Source: Candidatus Abyssobacteria bacterium SURF_17 (lineage in GTDB: Bacteria > Abyssobacteria > SURF-5). From it: a stretch of 64,000 nt of DNA. The notes beneath the pieces are model-generated. The model searched no databases. It saw only the letters and a list, made by a program, of their open reading frames with translations, and was not told the origin of the DNA. Positions 16,712 to 26,600 of this stretch are shown one piece after another. The stretch lies in the NCBI GenBank assembly GCA_003598055.1, contig QZKI01000065.1, positions 27,556-91,555 on the forward strand. Reading direction: 5' to 3'. The position numbers and the translations under genes were made by a program. Numbering within the stretch: the stretch's first letter is position 1; each line of letters begins with the position of its first letter.

Positions 16712-17734
16712 ATGAAGTGTCCCGTTCACAGCGATAAGGACGTCGTCGGATACTGCGTTGAGTGTGGCGCTTTCGGCTGTGACCGTTGCCTAAAAGCCAT
16801 CGGAAAGGGCGAAAGCCTTTGCCAGAAATGCGTGAAGGCACGGGAAGCGGACGCACGGGGCGGAAAGGCCGGGATTGTTTCCAAACTGCTGGGCGACAGC
16901 AGAAAGAGACCCACCCCTCCCGGCGCGAGTGCCGCGAGCGGGCGTGCCCGGGTGGCACAGAAAACCGGAACCGGCCGAAAACTCGTTATTCACTATAGAC
17001 AAGGAAAGGTCGTTAAGGGAGTTACCTACAAGCTTGACGTGAACTCGCTGGGTTTCTATCTGATACCGGTGGAGCCCACAGCCGAACAGGAAAGAATATA
17101 TGTTCACTTCTCGGACCTGAAAGCCATATACTTTGTAAGGGATTTTGAAGGGAAGCTCGATTCCAGTGGAGCCATTCTGGAACGGTCAACGGAAGGACAG
17201 GAGACCAGGATCGCCTTCGATGACGGCGAAATCATAGAGGGCTGGACCATGCATCATTTTGACCCTTCGTGTCAGCGTTTTTTCATGGTTCCGAAAGAGA
17301 ACAACGGGAACAACATCAGTATTCTTGTCGAGCGCTCCGCTCTGAAAGGTCTCGAAGTGGGCGAATTCAGGCAGGGCAGCTTTTCCGAAGAAACCGAACT
17401 GTCCGGCCTCCCGCAGGCGCAGACGAAGGGGCGCGCACCTCTGAGCCAGGGGGAATCAATGGGGGACCTCTATTTCTCGATGAAGAACTATGACGCGGCA
17501 CTGGCCGAGTATGAGAAGGTAAAGAAGGACTATCCGCACGACAAACGCTTGGCATTAAAGATATCTGTCTGCAACTTTAATCGCGGGGTTAGCTTTATTA
17601 AATCGCGAAAATATCTCGAGGCCAAAGCAGAGTTTGAAAAGATCGCGGAAGACGACCCGATATACGGAAATGCCAAAAAGAAAATCCGGAAGATAGACAA
17701 GATTCTCAAGGAGGTTCAGAAAATGGGCACATAG
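16712..17734 (+). CDS. B-box zinc finger and TPR protein
   Basis: 340 residues. The first ~45 form a B-box-like zinc finger rich in Cys and His (CPVHSDKDVVGYCVECGAFG, then CDRCLKAIG and CQKCVK). The middle (about 85-245) is a beta-rich domain of unknown type. The C-terminus (about 255-335) holds two TPR-like repeats (LYFSMKNYDAALAEYEKVKK, GVSFIKSRKYLEAKAEFEKI). No signal peptide is visible, so it is probably cytosolic and a protein-interaction factor. ATG 16712 follows GGGAGG at 6 bases, which rules out the longer frame from 16676. Function unknown. Confidence 0.75.
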   Translation: MKCPVHSDKDVVGYCVECGAFGCDRCLKAIGKGESLCQKCVKAREADARGGKAGIVSKLLGDSRKRPTPPGASAASGRARVAQKTGTGRKLVIHYRQGKVVKGVTYKLDVNSLGFYLIPVEPTAEQERIYVHFSDLKAIYFVRDFEGKLDSSGAILERSTEGQETRIAFDDGEIIEGWTMHHFDPSCQRFFMVPKENNGNNISILVERSALKGLEVGEFRQGSFSEETELSGLPQAQTKGRAPLSQGESMGDLYFSMKNYDAALAEYEKVKKDYPHDKRLALKISVCNFNRGVSFIKSRKYLEAKAEFEKIAEDDPIYGNAKKKIRKIDKILKEVQKMGT

Positions 17735-17817
17735 CCGAAACCCGCAGAATCGCCCGATTGCGGCTGAAGGAACTCTGAAGGGAAGCGTTATGCATTCATT
17801 ATATTTGAAGATTGAAC

Positions 17818-17845
17818 TTGAATTCAGTCAAGTTTGTGCTATAAT
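17818..17845 (+). promoter_or_regulatory. Promoter of the phosphoesterase-hisB-hisH-kinase operon
   Basis: TTGAAT (17818-17823), 16-base spacer, perfect TATAAT (17840-17845), about 115 bases upstream of the first start codon. Confidence 0.6.
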
Positions 17846-17959
17846 GATACGTTTTGTGGAATCTGCTTCATTCTATAAACCCAATTCATTCAGAGACATT
17901 ATTCAAGCACTGATTGTTCGCAACTCCCCGGATGCGGAGGGAGCTTGTCGGGAGCACAA

Positions 17960-18691
17960 ATGCGGTATGCAATTATTTGCGATGTTCACTCGAACCTTGA
18001 GGCGCTAGAAACAGTCCTCACAGAGGTCAAGAAACGCGAAGTCGAGAGAATATTTCACCTCGGTGACATCGTCGGTTACAACGCAAATCCGAATGAGTGC
18101 ATAGAAGTATTCATGGCCGAGAACATAAGCTCGATCATGGGCAACCACGATGCCGCTTGCTGCGGCCTGGACGACCCCTTGTGGTTTAATTCGGCGGCAA
18201 AACAGGCCATCATTTGGACCCGCGATAAGCTGAACTCCAAGTGCCGGGAATATCTGCGTGGCCTGCCGGAGCAACTGGTATTGGAGGGCAGGATTCTGCT
18301 CGCTCACGGGTCTCCGGAGAGCCGTGACAACTATATCCTTGATTGGATGGATGCAATGCGCCAATTTGCAGTCATGGAAAAGACGTCCATGAATATCTGT
18401 TTTTACGGGCACAGCCATCTCCCCGCCCTGTTTGCTTTCCGTGGATTCAACCACGATCTCGCTCAACACGGCAAGCACACGCTTGACTGGAGCAATCGCT
18501 ACCTTGTCAACTTTGGAGGAATGGGTCAGCCTCGCGACGGCGACCCGCGCACCTGCTTCGGGATTTTCGACTCCGACGAGATGACGGTCGAGTTCTTCAG
18601 GATTAAGTATGACGTGCTTAAGTGCGCCAGGAAGGTCGAGAAAGCCGGTCTCGACACCTATCTGGCCGAACGTTTGTTGGCCGGTGTTTGA
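17960..18691 (+). CDS. Metallophosphoesterase (YfcE/PP2A-like calcineurin fold)
   Basis: 243 residues. Metal-binding motifs are in order: CDVHSNLEAL (D-x-H), GDIVGYN (GD-x-x-x), GNHDAAC (GNHD), LLAHGSPES and GHSHLPALF. These ligate a di-metal centre in phosphomono- or diesterases. The likely substrate is not indicated. ATG 17960 has GGAG 5 bases before it; TTG 17945 is a worse choice. It leads a plus-strand operon with hisB and hisH. Confidence 0.85.
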   Translation: MRYAIICDVHSNLEALETVLTEVKKREVERIFHLGDIVGYNANPNECIEVFMAENISSIMGNHDAACCGLDDPLWFNSAAKQAIIWTRDKLNSKCREYLRGLPEQLVLEGRILLAHGSPESRDNYILDWMDAMRQFAVMEKTSMNICFYGHSHLPALFAFRGFNHDLAQHGKHTLDWSNRYLVNFGGMGQPRDGDPRTCFGIFDSDEMTVEFFRIKYDVLKCARKVEKAGLDTYLAERLLAGV

Positions 18692-18732
18692 CGACCAGCG
18701 CACCGCTGAGTCATCGGATGTGAGCGAATCCA

Positions 18733-19317
18733 ATGCGCAAAGCGAAAATCGCCCGCAAGACAACCGAGACCGATATAACGGTCGATCTTACTATTGACGG
18801 CAAAGGGACCTATGACATTCGAACCGGCGTCGCGTTCCTCGACCATATGCTTGCGCTCATGGCGAGACACGGTTTGATGGACCTCTCCCTTTCGGCGACG
18901 GGCGACCTTCAGGTTGATGCTCACCATACGGTCGAGGATGTCGGGCTGTGTCTGGGGAAAGCCTTCGGTGACGCGCTCGGCGGCAAGGAGGGGATTGCGC
19001 GTTACGGCTCGGCTCGCGTTCCCATGAACGAGGCGCTCGCGCATGTTGATGTGGACATTTCGTCTCGGCCATTCCTGGTGTTCAATGCCGACCTCCCGCG
19101 GGCAAAAGTGGGACAATTCGACGCTGAGCTCACGCGTGAGTTCCTGCATGCATTCGTGAATACCGCCCAAGTGACACTTCACGTTAACCTCCTGTACGGA
19201 GATAACGTACACCACTGCATCGAGGCGATATTCAAGGCACTTGGCCGCGCGCTCTCGCAGGCAGTCACACTCGACGACCGCATCGAAGGTGTAATGTCGA
19301 CGAAGGGGAACCTGTAA
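18733..19317 (+). CDS. hisB: Imidazoleglycerol-phosphate dehydratase
   Basis: 194 residues, the usual size of the monofunctional enzyme. Both His-rich Mn-binding motifs are present: FLDHMLALMARHG with VDAHHTVEDVG in the first half, and the related LLYGDNVHHCIEAIFKALGR in the second. It dehydrates imidazoleglycerol phosphate in the sixth step of histidine synthesis. It is followed 4 bases later by hisH. Other his genes are not in the window. Confidence 0.97.
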   Translation: MRKAKIARKTTETDITVDLTIDGKGTYDIRTGVAFLDHMLALMARHGLMDLSLSATGDLQVDAHHTVEDVGLCLGKAFGDALGGKEGIARYGSARVPMNEALAHVDVDISSRPFLVFNADLPRAKVGQFDAELTREFLHAFVNTAQVTLHVNLLYGDNVHHCIEAIFKALGRALSQAVTLDDRIEGVMSTKGNL

Positions 19318-19321
19318 CGCG

Positions 19322-19996
19322 ATGATAGCGATAGTGGACTATCAGATGGGCAACCTACGAAGCGTCCAAAAGGCGTTTGAACACATGGGCTTCGAGGCAG
19401 TCATCACGGACGCGCCCGAAGTCATGATGGACGCGGCCGGACTCGTGTTGCCGGGTGTCGGAGCCTTTGGGGATTGTTATCGCGAGCTCAACTCACGCGG
19501 ACTTGTCAGCCCCTTGCTCGAATGGGTCGGTTCTGGTCGCCCTTTTCTAGGGATCTGTTTGGGCCTTCAAATTCTCTTCCGTTCGAGTGAAGAGAGCTCG
19601 GGAACCCCAGGGCTCAAGGTTATCCCGGGAGCCGTGAAGCGATTCACCAACGGTAGCCTCAAAGTTCCCCATATGGGATGGAACCAGGTCAGGCACCCAA
19701 AGGGCAGCGGGGGAGACCATGCTCTCGCAGAGTGTCCTCTCTTCGAGGGCATCCCAGACGGCGCCTATTTTTATTTCGTGCATTCCTACTATGTCGTGCC
19801 CGAGGAACCGGATGTGACATGTTGTGTGACGGACTACGGGGTCACGTTCACATCAGCCATCTGGAGGGACAACGTGTATGCCGTTCAGTTTCACCCCGAG
19901 AAGAGTCAGGACGCAGGCCTCAGGGTGATTGAAAACTTCGGGAGGCTGGCTCTGCGGGGCAGCCGGCACGTAGGTACGGGAGCTCGTGGCAAATGA
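19322..19996 (+). CDS. hisH: Imidazole glycerol phosphate synthase, glutaminase subunit
   Basis: 224 residues of a class I glutamine amidotransferase. The nucleophile Cys is in FLGICLGLQILF near residue 80, and the His-Glu pair is in VQFHPEKSQD near 190. It opens with IAIVDYQMGNLRSV, a HisH hallmark. It delivers ammonia to HisF for ring closure. hisF is not nearby. Its TGA overlaps the ATG of the histidine kinase gene. Confidence 0.96.
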   Translation: MIAIVDYQMGNLRSVQKAFEHMGFEAVITDAPEVMMDAAGLVLPGVGAFGDCYRELNSRGLVSPLLEWVGSGRPFLGICLGLQILFRSSEESSGTPGLKVIPGAVKRFTNGSLKVPHMGWNQVRHPKGSGGDHALAECPLFEGIPDGAYFYFVHSYYVVPEEPDVTCCVTDYGVTFTSAIWRDNVYAVQFHPEKSQDAGLRVIENFGRLALRGSRHVGTGARGK

Positions 19997-22035
19997 ATCA
20001 GCGAGCAATGACAAGAAGAAGACCTAAGATAAGCTTGCGGCTCAAGCTATTCATTGCGCTCGTTCTCGTCGGAGTCCCTCCTCTCATAGTGGGGCTGCTT
20101 GCGGCCTACTTCGAGGGGATCGACATTCATGAATACTATACGGGCACAAGATTCCAGAACCTCGCGCACTGGATGTCAGAGGAAATCAAGACGAATATCG
20201 CCATCCAGATAACCGCTGCCAGCGGTCTTGCGCTTACGCCGACCGTAATTGAGGCCGTCGAACAAGCGAACGCGTCATATAAGGGCAAAGAGGCGGATGC
20301 TATCAGCACGGAAATTTCGCGCATCGATGAAGAATGGCAAGCGGCGTCGAAAATCAATGATATGATCCGAGCCTATTTATCAAATCGGGTCTCTCAGTTC
20401 CTTCAAAGCATCATGAGGCTCAATATGAACTGGGCGAGCGAAATATTTGTGACCGATGAGCACGGCGCCATCGTCGGCGCGACGGGCAAGACCACGGATT
20501 TCTACCAGGCAGACGAGAACTGGTGGGTGGAGACATTCAATCAGGGCAATGGCCGCAATGTAGTAGAGGGCGTTGAGTTTGACCAGAGCGCCGGAATAGA
20601 ATCGGTGACCGTGGCCGTGCCAATTCGCGACCCCGAGAGCAACGCAGTGATCGGCATATTGAAGATTGTGATCAAGGCGGATTACTTCTTCCGGGCGGTC
20701 AGCATTCTTCGCATGCAAGAGGAGATCGGATATGCAGGTCTGATGACTCCCGATGGCACACTACTCGCTTCATCGGCTCCGCTGCGACCAGCACGCATAT
20801 CGGAGGCTTTCTGGCGGCCGATCCTCGACCGCGGTGACGGCTGGACCACCGTCGTTGATGAAACGGGCGAGAAGAGCGTGCTTGGGTTTGCCGTATTAGA
20901 CACGAGCGACCTTGATGCGGAAGTGCGGCTGACGGGTGGAAAGTGGCACATCTTCTTCTATCGCAGCGTGCGGGAGGGCTATTCGCGCATATATGCCACT
21001 GCCTCGAGGGTCTTCTCGATCGGCTTCGGCCTGGTGCTCGTCCTCAGCCTTCTCGGTTTTTATGCCGCTAACTGGATAGTCATGCCGATACGGCTCCTTC
21101 GCGAAGAGGCTCAATACATCGCACAGGGCGACCTCGGGCGCCGAGTGGAGATACACACCAACGATGAGATCGAGCTGCTTGCCGAAGAAATAAACATCAT
21201 GTCCCAAAAACTCAAAGAGACGCACGCCAATTTGGAGCAGAGAATAGACGAGCGCACCGCACAACTATCTGAGGCCAACAAGAAACTCGAAGCACAGAGG
21301 GAAGTGCTCCTCAAAGTGAACAAGCAGCTTATGAAGGCAAGCACGCTTAAATCGCAATTTCTCGCCGACATCTGCGACGGACTGAACAACCCGGTAGTAA
21401 ATATCGTCCGGCTCGCAGAGGTATTGACGCAGCAGGATTCGGCCGAACTGAATGAGAGACAGAAGGACTACCTGAGCGATATACTCGCGAATGCAGTCCA
21501 CCTTCGCCAACTCATAAACGAGGTCTTCACGCTTGCCAAGGCGACCTCCGGAAAGATCGAGCTTAACCTGTCGCAGTTCTCGGTCGCCAACACTCTCCAT
21601 GAAGTACACGAGACGGTGAGAGCTCTCGCCTCGGAGAAAAACGTCAAATTCGATTTTGACCTCGACAGCTCCGTCGGGGAAATAGCTGCTGACATTAATC
21701 TCTTCAAACATGTCATCTTCAACTTGTACACCAATGCCATAAAATACAATAAAATGAATGGAACGGTTCATGTCACTGCCGCCCGCGTCGATGACTCGCT
21801 GGAGGTATCCGTGACTGATACCGGCGTCGGGATACGGCCAGAAGACCACGAAAGAGTCTTCCATGAGTTCGAACGAGTGGAAGACGCCCAGGAACCCTAC
21901 TACGAAGGAGCAGGTATGGGACTGGCCCTCGCACGTCGCTTCGTAGAACTGCACGGCGGCAGAATCTGGGTCGAGAGCGAATACGGCAAGGGGAGCAAGT
22001 TCGTGTTCAGGATTCCGTTGAAACAGCGGGGATAA
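19993..22035 (+). CDS. Membrane histidine-kinase homologue lacking the phospho-acceptor histidine
   Basis: 680 residues: membrane helix near 14-36, periplasmic Cache-type sensor about 45-330, second helix about 340-362, HAMP about 360-415, a coiled coil, dimerisation domain about 445-520, and HATPase. In the H-box, where Ser-His-Glu-Leu-Arg-x-Pro is expected, the sequence is FLADICDGLNNPV: Asp462 stands where His belongs and Glu and Arg are also lost. The ATP-binding part looks intact (LYTNAIKYN, DTGVGI, EGAGMGLALARRF). It therefore cannot autophosphorylate in the standard way and may be a regulator or pseudokinase. It is translationally coupled to hisH; no response regulator is adjacent. Confidence 0.85.
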   Translation: MNQRAMTRRRPKISLRLKLFIALVLVGVPPLIVGLLAAYFEGIDIHEYYTGTRFQNLAHWMSEEIKTNIAIQITAASGLALTPTVIEAVEQANASYKGKEADAISTEISRIDEEWQAASKINDMIRAYLSNRVSQFLQSIMRLNMNWASEIFVTDEHGAIVGATGKTTDFYQADENWWVETFNQGNGRNVVEGVEFDQSAGIESVTVAVPIRDPESNAVIGILKIVIKADYFFRAVSILRMQEEIGYAGLMTPDGTLLASSAPLRPARISEAFWRPILDRGDGWTTVVDETGEKSVLGFAVLDTSDLDAEVRLTGGKWHIFFYRSVREGYSRIYATASRVFSIGFGLVLVLSLLGFYAANWIVMPIRLLREEAQYIAQGDLGRRVEIHTNDEIELLAEEINIMSQKLKETHANLEQRIDERTAQLSEANKKLEAQREVLLKVNKQLMKASTLKSQFLADICDGLNNPVVNIVRLAEVLTQQDSAELNERQKDYLSDILANAVHLRQLINEVFTLAKATSGKIELNLSQFSVANTLHEVHETVRALASEKNVKFDFDLDSSVGEIAADINLFKHVIFNLYTNAIKYNKMNGTVHVTAARVDDSLEVSVTDTGVGIRPEDHERVFHEFERVEDAQEPYYEGAGMGLALARRFVELHGGRIWVESEYGKGSKFVFRIPLKQRG

Positions 22036-22084
22036 CGATTCACAGCCATTCTTGAAGCCTGACCAACTCGAAGAATCCGTACAG

Positions 22085-23554
22085 ATGCAAGAGTTTCGGC
22101 AGAGACTCCCCCTCGGTTTCATCCTTTCCTTCTCAACCATCCGCACATGGCTGCTCGTCCTGCTGTGTGCCGTTCTCGCCTCGAAGGGCGCTGTCTTCTT
22201 TTTCAGAGCCGCACGGGTTGTTTCCTACCCCTTCGAGTGGTCGACAATGGACGGGTATTTTGTGTACCATGGCCTGCGACTCCTGAAGGGACAGCCAATC
22301 TATTTCGGTTATGAATCCCTGTTGACACCCTTCGAGTACGTGCCCCTCTACCCGCTGGCTATCGGATTCCTGGCCCGGCTCTTTGGACCCGGTGTGTGGT
22401 ACGAGAGGGTCTTCGGGCTTGTCTGCGCCGGAGTCGCAGCGTTGCTCATTTTTCAAGCTGTCTTCAGCGGGACCCGCAGCCGCATAGCTTCCCTCTGCGC
22501 CGCCCTGATGTTCTTTGCGCCTGCCTCGCTTTCAGTGTGGTTCCTTGTGAGGGGAATAGATATTTTTTCGGCTTGTCTGGCGCTCGGTGCGGTGTTGCTC
22601 GCCAACAGTGACAGCCGTGGATTCAGATGTCGATCGGTATGGGCCGTCGCTCTATTCGTGGTCGCCTTCTATGCAAAACAAACGACTATTTTTCCGGCGG
22701 CCGGCGCCCTGGCTTTTGTGATGTATCACAATCCGCGACGAGGCGTTGCAATGGCAGTTGGCTATGCGATATCAGTGGCACTGATTCTGGCGGTCCTTCA
22801 ATATCTGAGCAACGGATGGTTCTTCGAAAACGCCTTCCTGACGACGGCGATGAATCCCTATCTCCCACGCGAACTGTTTCGCCTATTTGCGGCCTTTACG
22901 GGCGTACTCTTTTTCGCTTTTCCGGCAGCCCTTGTCCAGGCGCTCGTCGACATTCGGCGCGGGCCGACTATCTGGACGTTCTATTTCGTCGCGACTGCCA
23001 TTTCGGCCCTGCTCGCGGGCAAGGTCGGCGCAGCGTTGAGCTACTTTATCCCGCTCTTCACCGCTGTCTGCATATACACGGGGCTCTGGCTGGGCAATGC
23101 CGAACTGTTCAAGGTGCGCGGGAGAACGTACATGGCGCTGTTGTTCTTGCTCGTGCTGCAGTCTTGTTTCTTTCTTCGTGAATTACTCCCCACGCCCACA
23201 CAAGAGGACTACCTCGAGGCACGAGCGCTCGACAGTCACATCAAAGTCAATCCCGGCCCGGTGCTCCTCGAACGCATCGACAGTTTTGCCACCAGGAATG
23301 GCAGGAGTCTGAACGTGGAGGCTGTCCAACTTCCCATACTCGTCATGCGGCGCAAGTTCGACCCCGAGCTCTTGATTGGCCCTATTCAAGACCGGGAGTT
23401 TTCGGTCATCGTTTACAGTGGTGTGCACTTCGGAGGAATGCCGGCCCTGAAACAGGCGCTCTTTGAAAACTACCACGTAACTGACCGCATCGACCTTGGC
23501 CTTTTTTTTGGCAGGATGACGTTTCTCGTGCTCTCGCCCCGGTACCCCTCATAG
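22085..23554 (+). CDS. GT-C-like polytopic membrane protein
   Basis: About 489 residues with some ten to eleven hydrophobic helices and a soluble C-terminal domain of about 110 residues. The overall plan and the first loop (STMDGYFVYHGLRLLKGQPI) resemble polyprenyl-phosphate-sugar glycosyltransferases of the GT-C clan, although a clear acidic DD or DE pair is not evident. It is probably an envelope glycosyltransferase or a related uncharacterised protein. The start is uncertain: ATG 22085 or TTG 22052, neither with a strong ribosome-binding site. It lies 50 bases after the kinase homologue and is likely co-transcribed. Confidence 0.6.
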   Translation: MQEFRQRLPLGFILSFSTIRTWLLVLLCAVLASKGAVFFFRAARVVSYPFEWSTMDGYFVYHGLRLLKGQPIYFGYESLLTPFEYVPLYPLAIGFLARLFGPGVWYERVFGLVCAGVAALLIFQAVFSGTRSRIASLCAALMFFAPASLSVWFLVRGIDIFSACLALGAVLLANSDSRGFRCRSVWAVALFVVAFYAKQTTIFPAAGALAFVMYHNPRRGVAMAVGYAISVALILAVLQYLSNGWFFENAFLTTAMNPYLPRELFRLFAAFTGVLFFAFPAALVQALVDIRRGPTIWTFYFVATAISALLAGKVGAALSYFIPLFTAVCIYTGLWLGNAELFKVRGRTYMALLFLLVLQSCFFLRELLPTPTQEDYLEARALDSHIKVNPGPVLLERIDSFATRNGRSLNVEAVQLPILVMRRKFDPELLIGPIQDREFSVIVYSGVHFGGMPALKQALFENYHVTDRIDLGLFFGRMTFLVLSPRYPS

Positions 23555-23561
23555 AAAATGC

Positions 23562-23600
23562 TTGATTCTGGTATGAATTTTTGGTAAATTAATTCCAAAA
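23562..23600 (+). promoter_or_regulatory. Promoter and inverted repeat upstream of the TPR/pseudokinase gene
   Basis: TTGATT (23562-23567), 17-base spacer, TAAATT (23585-23590). TTTTGG (23579-23584) and CCAAAA (23595-23600) form an inverted repeat around the -10 element and could be an operator. Confidence 0.45.
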
Positions 23601-23630
23601 TATTATCAGTCATCACGTGAGCAAAAAGAT

Positions 23631-26600
23631 ATGAGTCAGAACGATAAAGAACAAGATCGCCAAAGCCGCGAATTCCTCGGCACAAGGAAACACATGAAGT
23701 ACGGGCTCTCGTTCTTCAAGAAGGGTGAATACGAGCACGCTATCGGCGAATTTGAGCTCATACTCCAACATGACAGAGCCTATGTCCGCGCGTATAACAA
23801 TCTTGGCTACATCTATCGCTCCCTCGGCGTCTATGACAAGGCGATCGAGATATGGACGGAAGGCCTCCGGATTGACCCGTCATATAGGAGACTTCAAAAG
23901 AACATCACGAGCCTTCAACGTTTCTTGAAGTCAAAGGAACGCAGGGGTGAATCAATGCCCATCGGCATTGAGGACTTCGAAATCGGCATCGAGTGGCTGT
24001 CGGAAAACGCCGAATTGCTCGAGATACGCGAGGGCAGCCTCTTTGATACCTATGTGATAGAAGACGACCAGAACACGTATGCCCTGAAGACGCCCAGGAA
24101 AGCGCTTCTTATGGACGAAACGGCGAAGAAGGTTTTTGTAGAAAGTTGCGGGAACTGGCTTCGCCTCGGCCAGCATGATCATATCGTTCATGCGCGCTCG
24201 ATCGAATGGGTCTCCGGTCGGCCGTTTCTTGTCATGGAATACTCCGCTGATGGCTCTCTCCGCACGCTTCTCAGTACCATGTCCAAAGCCGGAGGACTTC
24301 CCATCGCACAGGCAGTTGAAATTGCCGTGCAAGTCTGTTTGGCTTTGTCCTACGTTCACGCGAGCCTCGGTATGGCTCATGGTGGCATCAGAGCAGAGAA
24401 CGTGATGCTTTTCCGTCCGGCCGGGCAGGGTAGGGAAGGACGCGACGAAACGCGAACACTCCGTTTCCTTGCGAAGGTTAGTGACATCGGCGAGTGGGCA
24501 ATGTTTCAGAATCCACAACTCTTCGGTAACGCCAGCGGAAACATCCCCCGATCGATGGACGACAAAGAATCCGTGCGTGCTCCCTCGGGATTCTTACCTG
24601 TTTCTCCTCAAGCAGCCGCGCCGGAGTTGCTCGAGTCAATCTCCACACCAAACACGAGAAGCGATGTCTATTCATTTGGAGTGCTCCTCTATGAAATGCT
24701 CACTGGAATGCTCCCCTTCTCCGGCGTGGACCCCTCGGAGTTGCTGAGGACGATGTCCGAACGTCCACCGGAACACCTGTCGGCCGTAAACCGACGCGTG
24801 CACCCCAGCATAGGAAGCATTTGCATGAAATGTTTGCAGCGGAATCCAGAAGCGCGACCCGGCGATTTCTTCGAAGTCGCAGATGCGCTTCTTACCTATC
24901 AAGAGAGGGCGGAGGCGGCTCTCTCAGATTTGAGTAGCCTGTGCAATACGTTTACAAGAATATCGCGATTCCAATTCAAAGATGGATCAAGGGGCACTTC
25001 GCTCATGATTGTCGGGGGCACGGAGTTTTCCTCCGAAGTCGGACAGATATGGGAGATATTGAAGCGCCGTGCGGATGCGGAGCGCGACGAGGCGCTTCGG
25101 AATCGCCTCGCGCACATCTCAGACGCGGTGCTTGTCCCCGGGCTCTCCGTCGACGACGTCTATCCCACAGGTGCAAGCATCCTGGACGGCTTGATGAGCA
25201 AACCCGCAGAAGCATATCGCAGGGACCTGAATGTCCTGCGAGGAAGCGATGGCGCCCGTGCAGGAGCCGCTGCGAGTTCTTCAGGCGGAGGACCTCCACA
25301 GTCAGAAGCTCACATGTCATCCGAACCGCCTGCGCAAACCGCTCGCGAAGAATCCGATATCTTTGGGCTCGGGCCCGCGGCGGAGTACTCCAGCCTTTTG
25401 AGAGCCGGCGATTCGCAAGGGGCGCTGAAACTCTTGTGTAGAGCGCTGCAATTTCGGAGTGAGGCGCTTTTGTTGGAAGCCCGGAATGCTCCTGAGCTTC
25501 TTCAAGCGCTAGGGCGCGTTGTTCGGTCGGAATCGCTTCAAATGTGGACCGCTTCCCTTTTTCAGGAGTTGCCCGCGATCTCCGCCTGTCCACCGCCAGA
25601 GGAATTTCTTCGACTCGGAACGGACACGGAAGACGAGATAGCAGCCATGGTCTGCGGGTTGCTTCTCATGCTCGGGGGCGAATACGCCGCGACGCTCGAG
25701 ACGTTCAACATGATTCCGGACGAGCACTACCTTCCCGCGTTCGCAATATACGCATGGGCCCTGGCGCGGTTTCAATCCGCAGGCATGGAGAACATTCGGC
25801 TGAACAGCCTCAGAAATGCAGATGGCCTGCTGCGCGATGCAATAATCGCGGCAAAAAAATCCAGCAAGCGTACAACCGTTATCAACGCATCCAGCCCGCA
25901 TGCCTCCCTATCCGACGCCATTTTCCTGCGGGCGCTCATACTCGAACAATTGGCCGAACATAAGAGCGCAATAGCCCACTTTCGCGCGTGGAAGGCAATG
26001 CCTCGGCCAGAATCCAGGCCGCCACGGAAGTCTCTACCATGGACGAATCTCGTACAGGGTAAGAGCATGTATGAGGTCGGGATGCCGAGCGAGGGATTCA
26101 TCCGCTGGCAAAGAGTGCTCACGCAGGATTTGCGGGCGCCGTTCCTCGCCCTCTTGGAGCACGGTTGCGACAAACCAAGAGTGTTGCTCGCCAAGCATGT
26201 GCTCACGTGTTGCGAAGACGCCATCTCGCGCTTCGCCGACAATGCCGTGCTCTGGTGCCTGAAGGCAAAGTTGCTCCATTGTATGAACCGCCCGCATGAA
26301 TCCCTCGAATGCACATCGCGCGCGCTTGCGCTTGAAGACGATTTCTATCCCGCTCACTTCGTCAGAATGGAGGCCCTCGTCTTGACGGGCAGATTCGAGG
26401 AAGCCCGCGACGCCCTCAAGACGTGCATCCTCCGCGAGCCGTATGAGCCTCTGTTCATGCTGCGCAACGCCGAGATTCTCTGCCAGACCGCGGAGCTCAA
26501 GAGAGCCATTGACGAACTTAAGAGAGCTATCGCCCACGGCCTCGACCTCTGTGAGCTTCGCCTGTGCATCGATGAAAAAAAACTTGCCGCTCTCGAAGAA

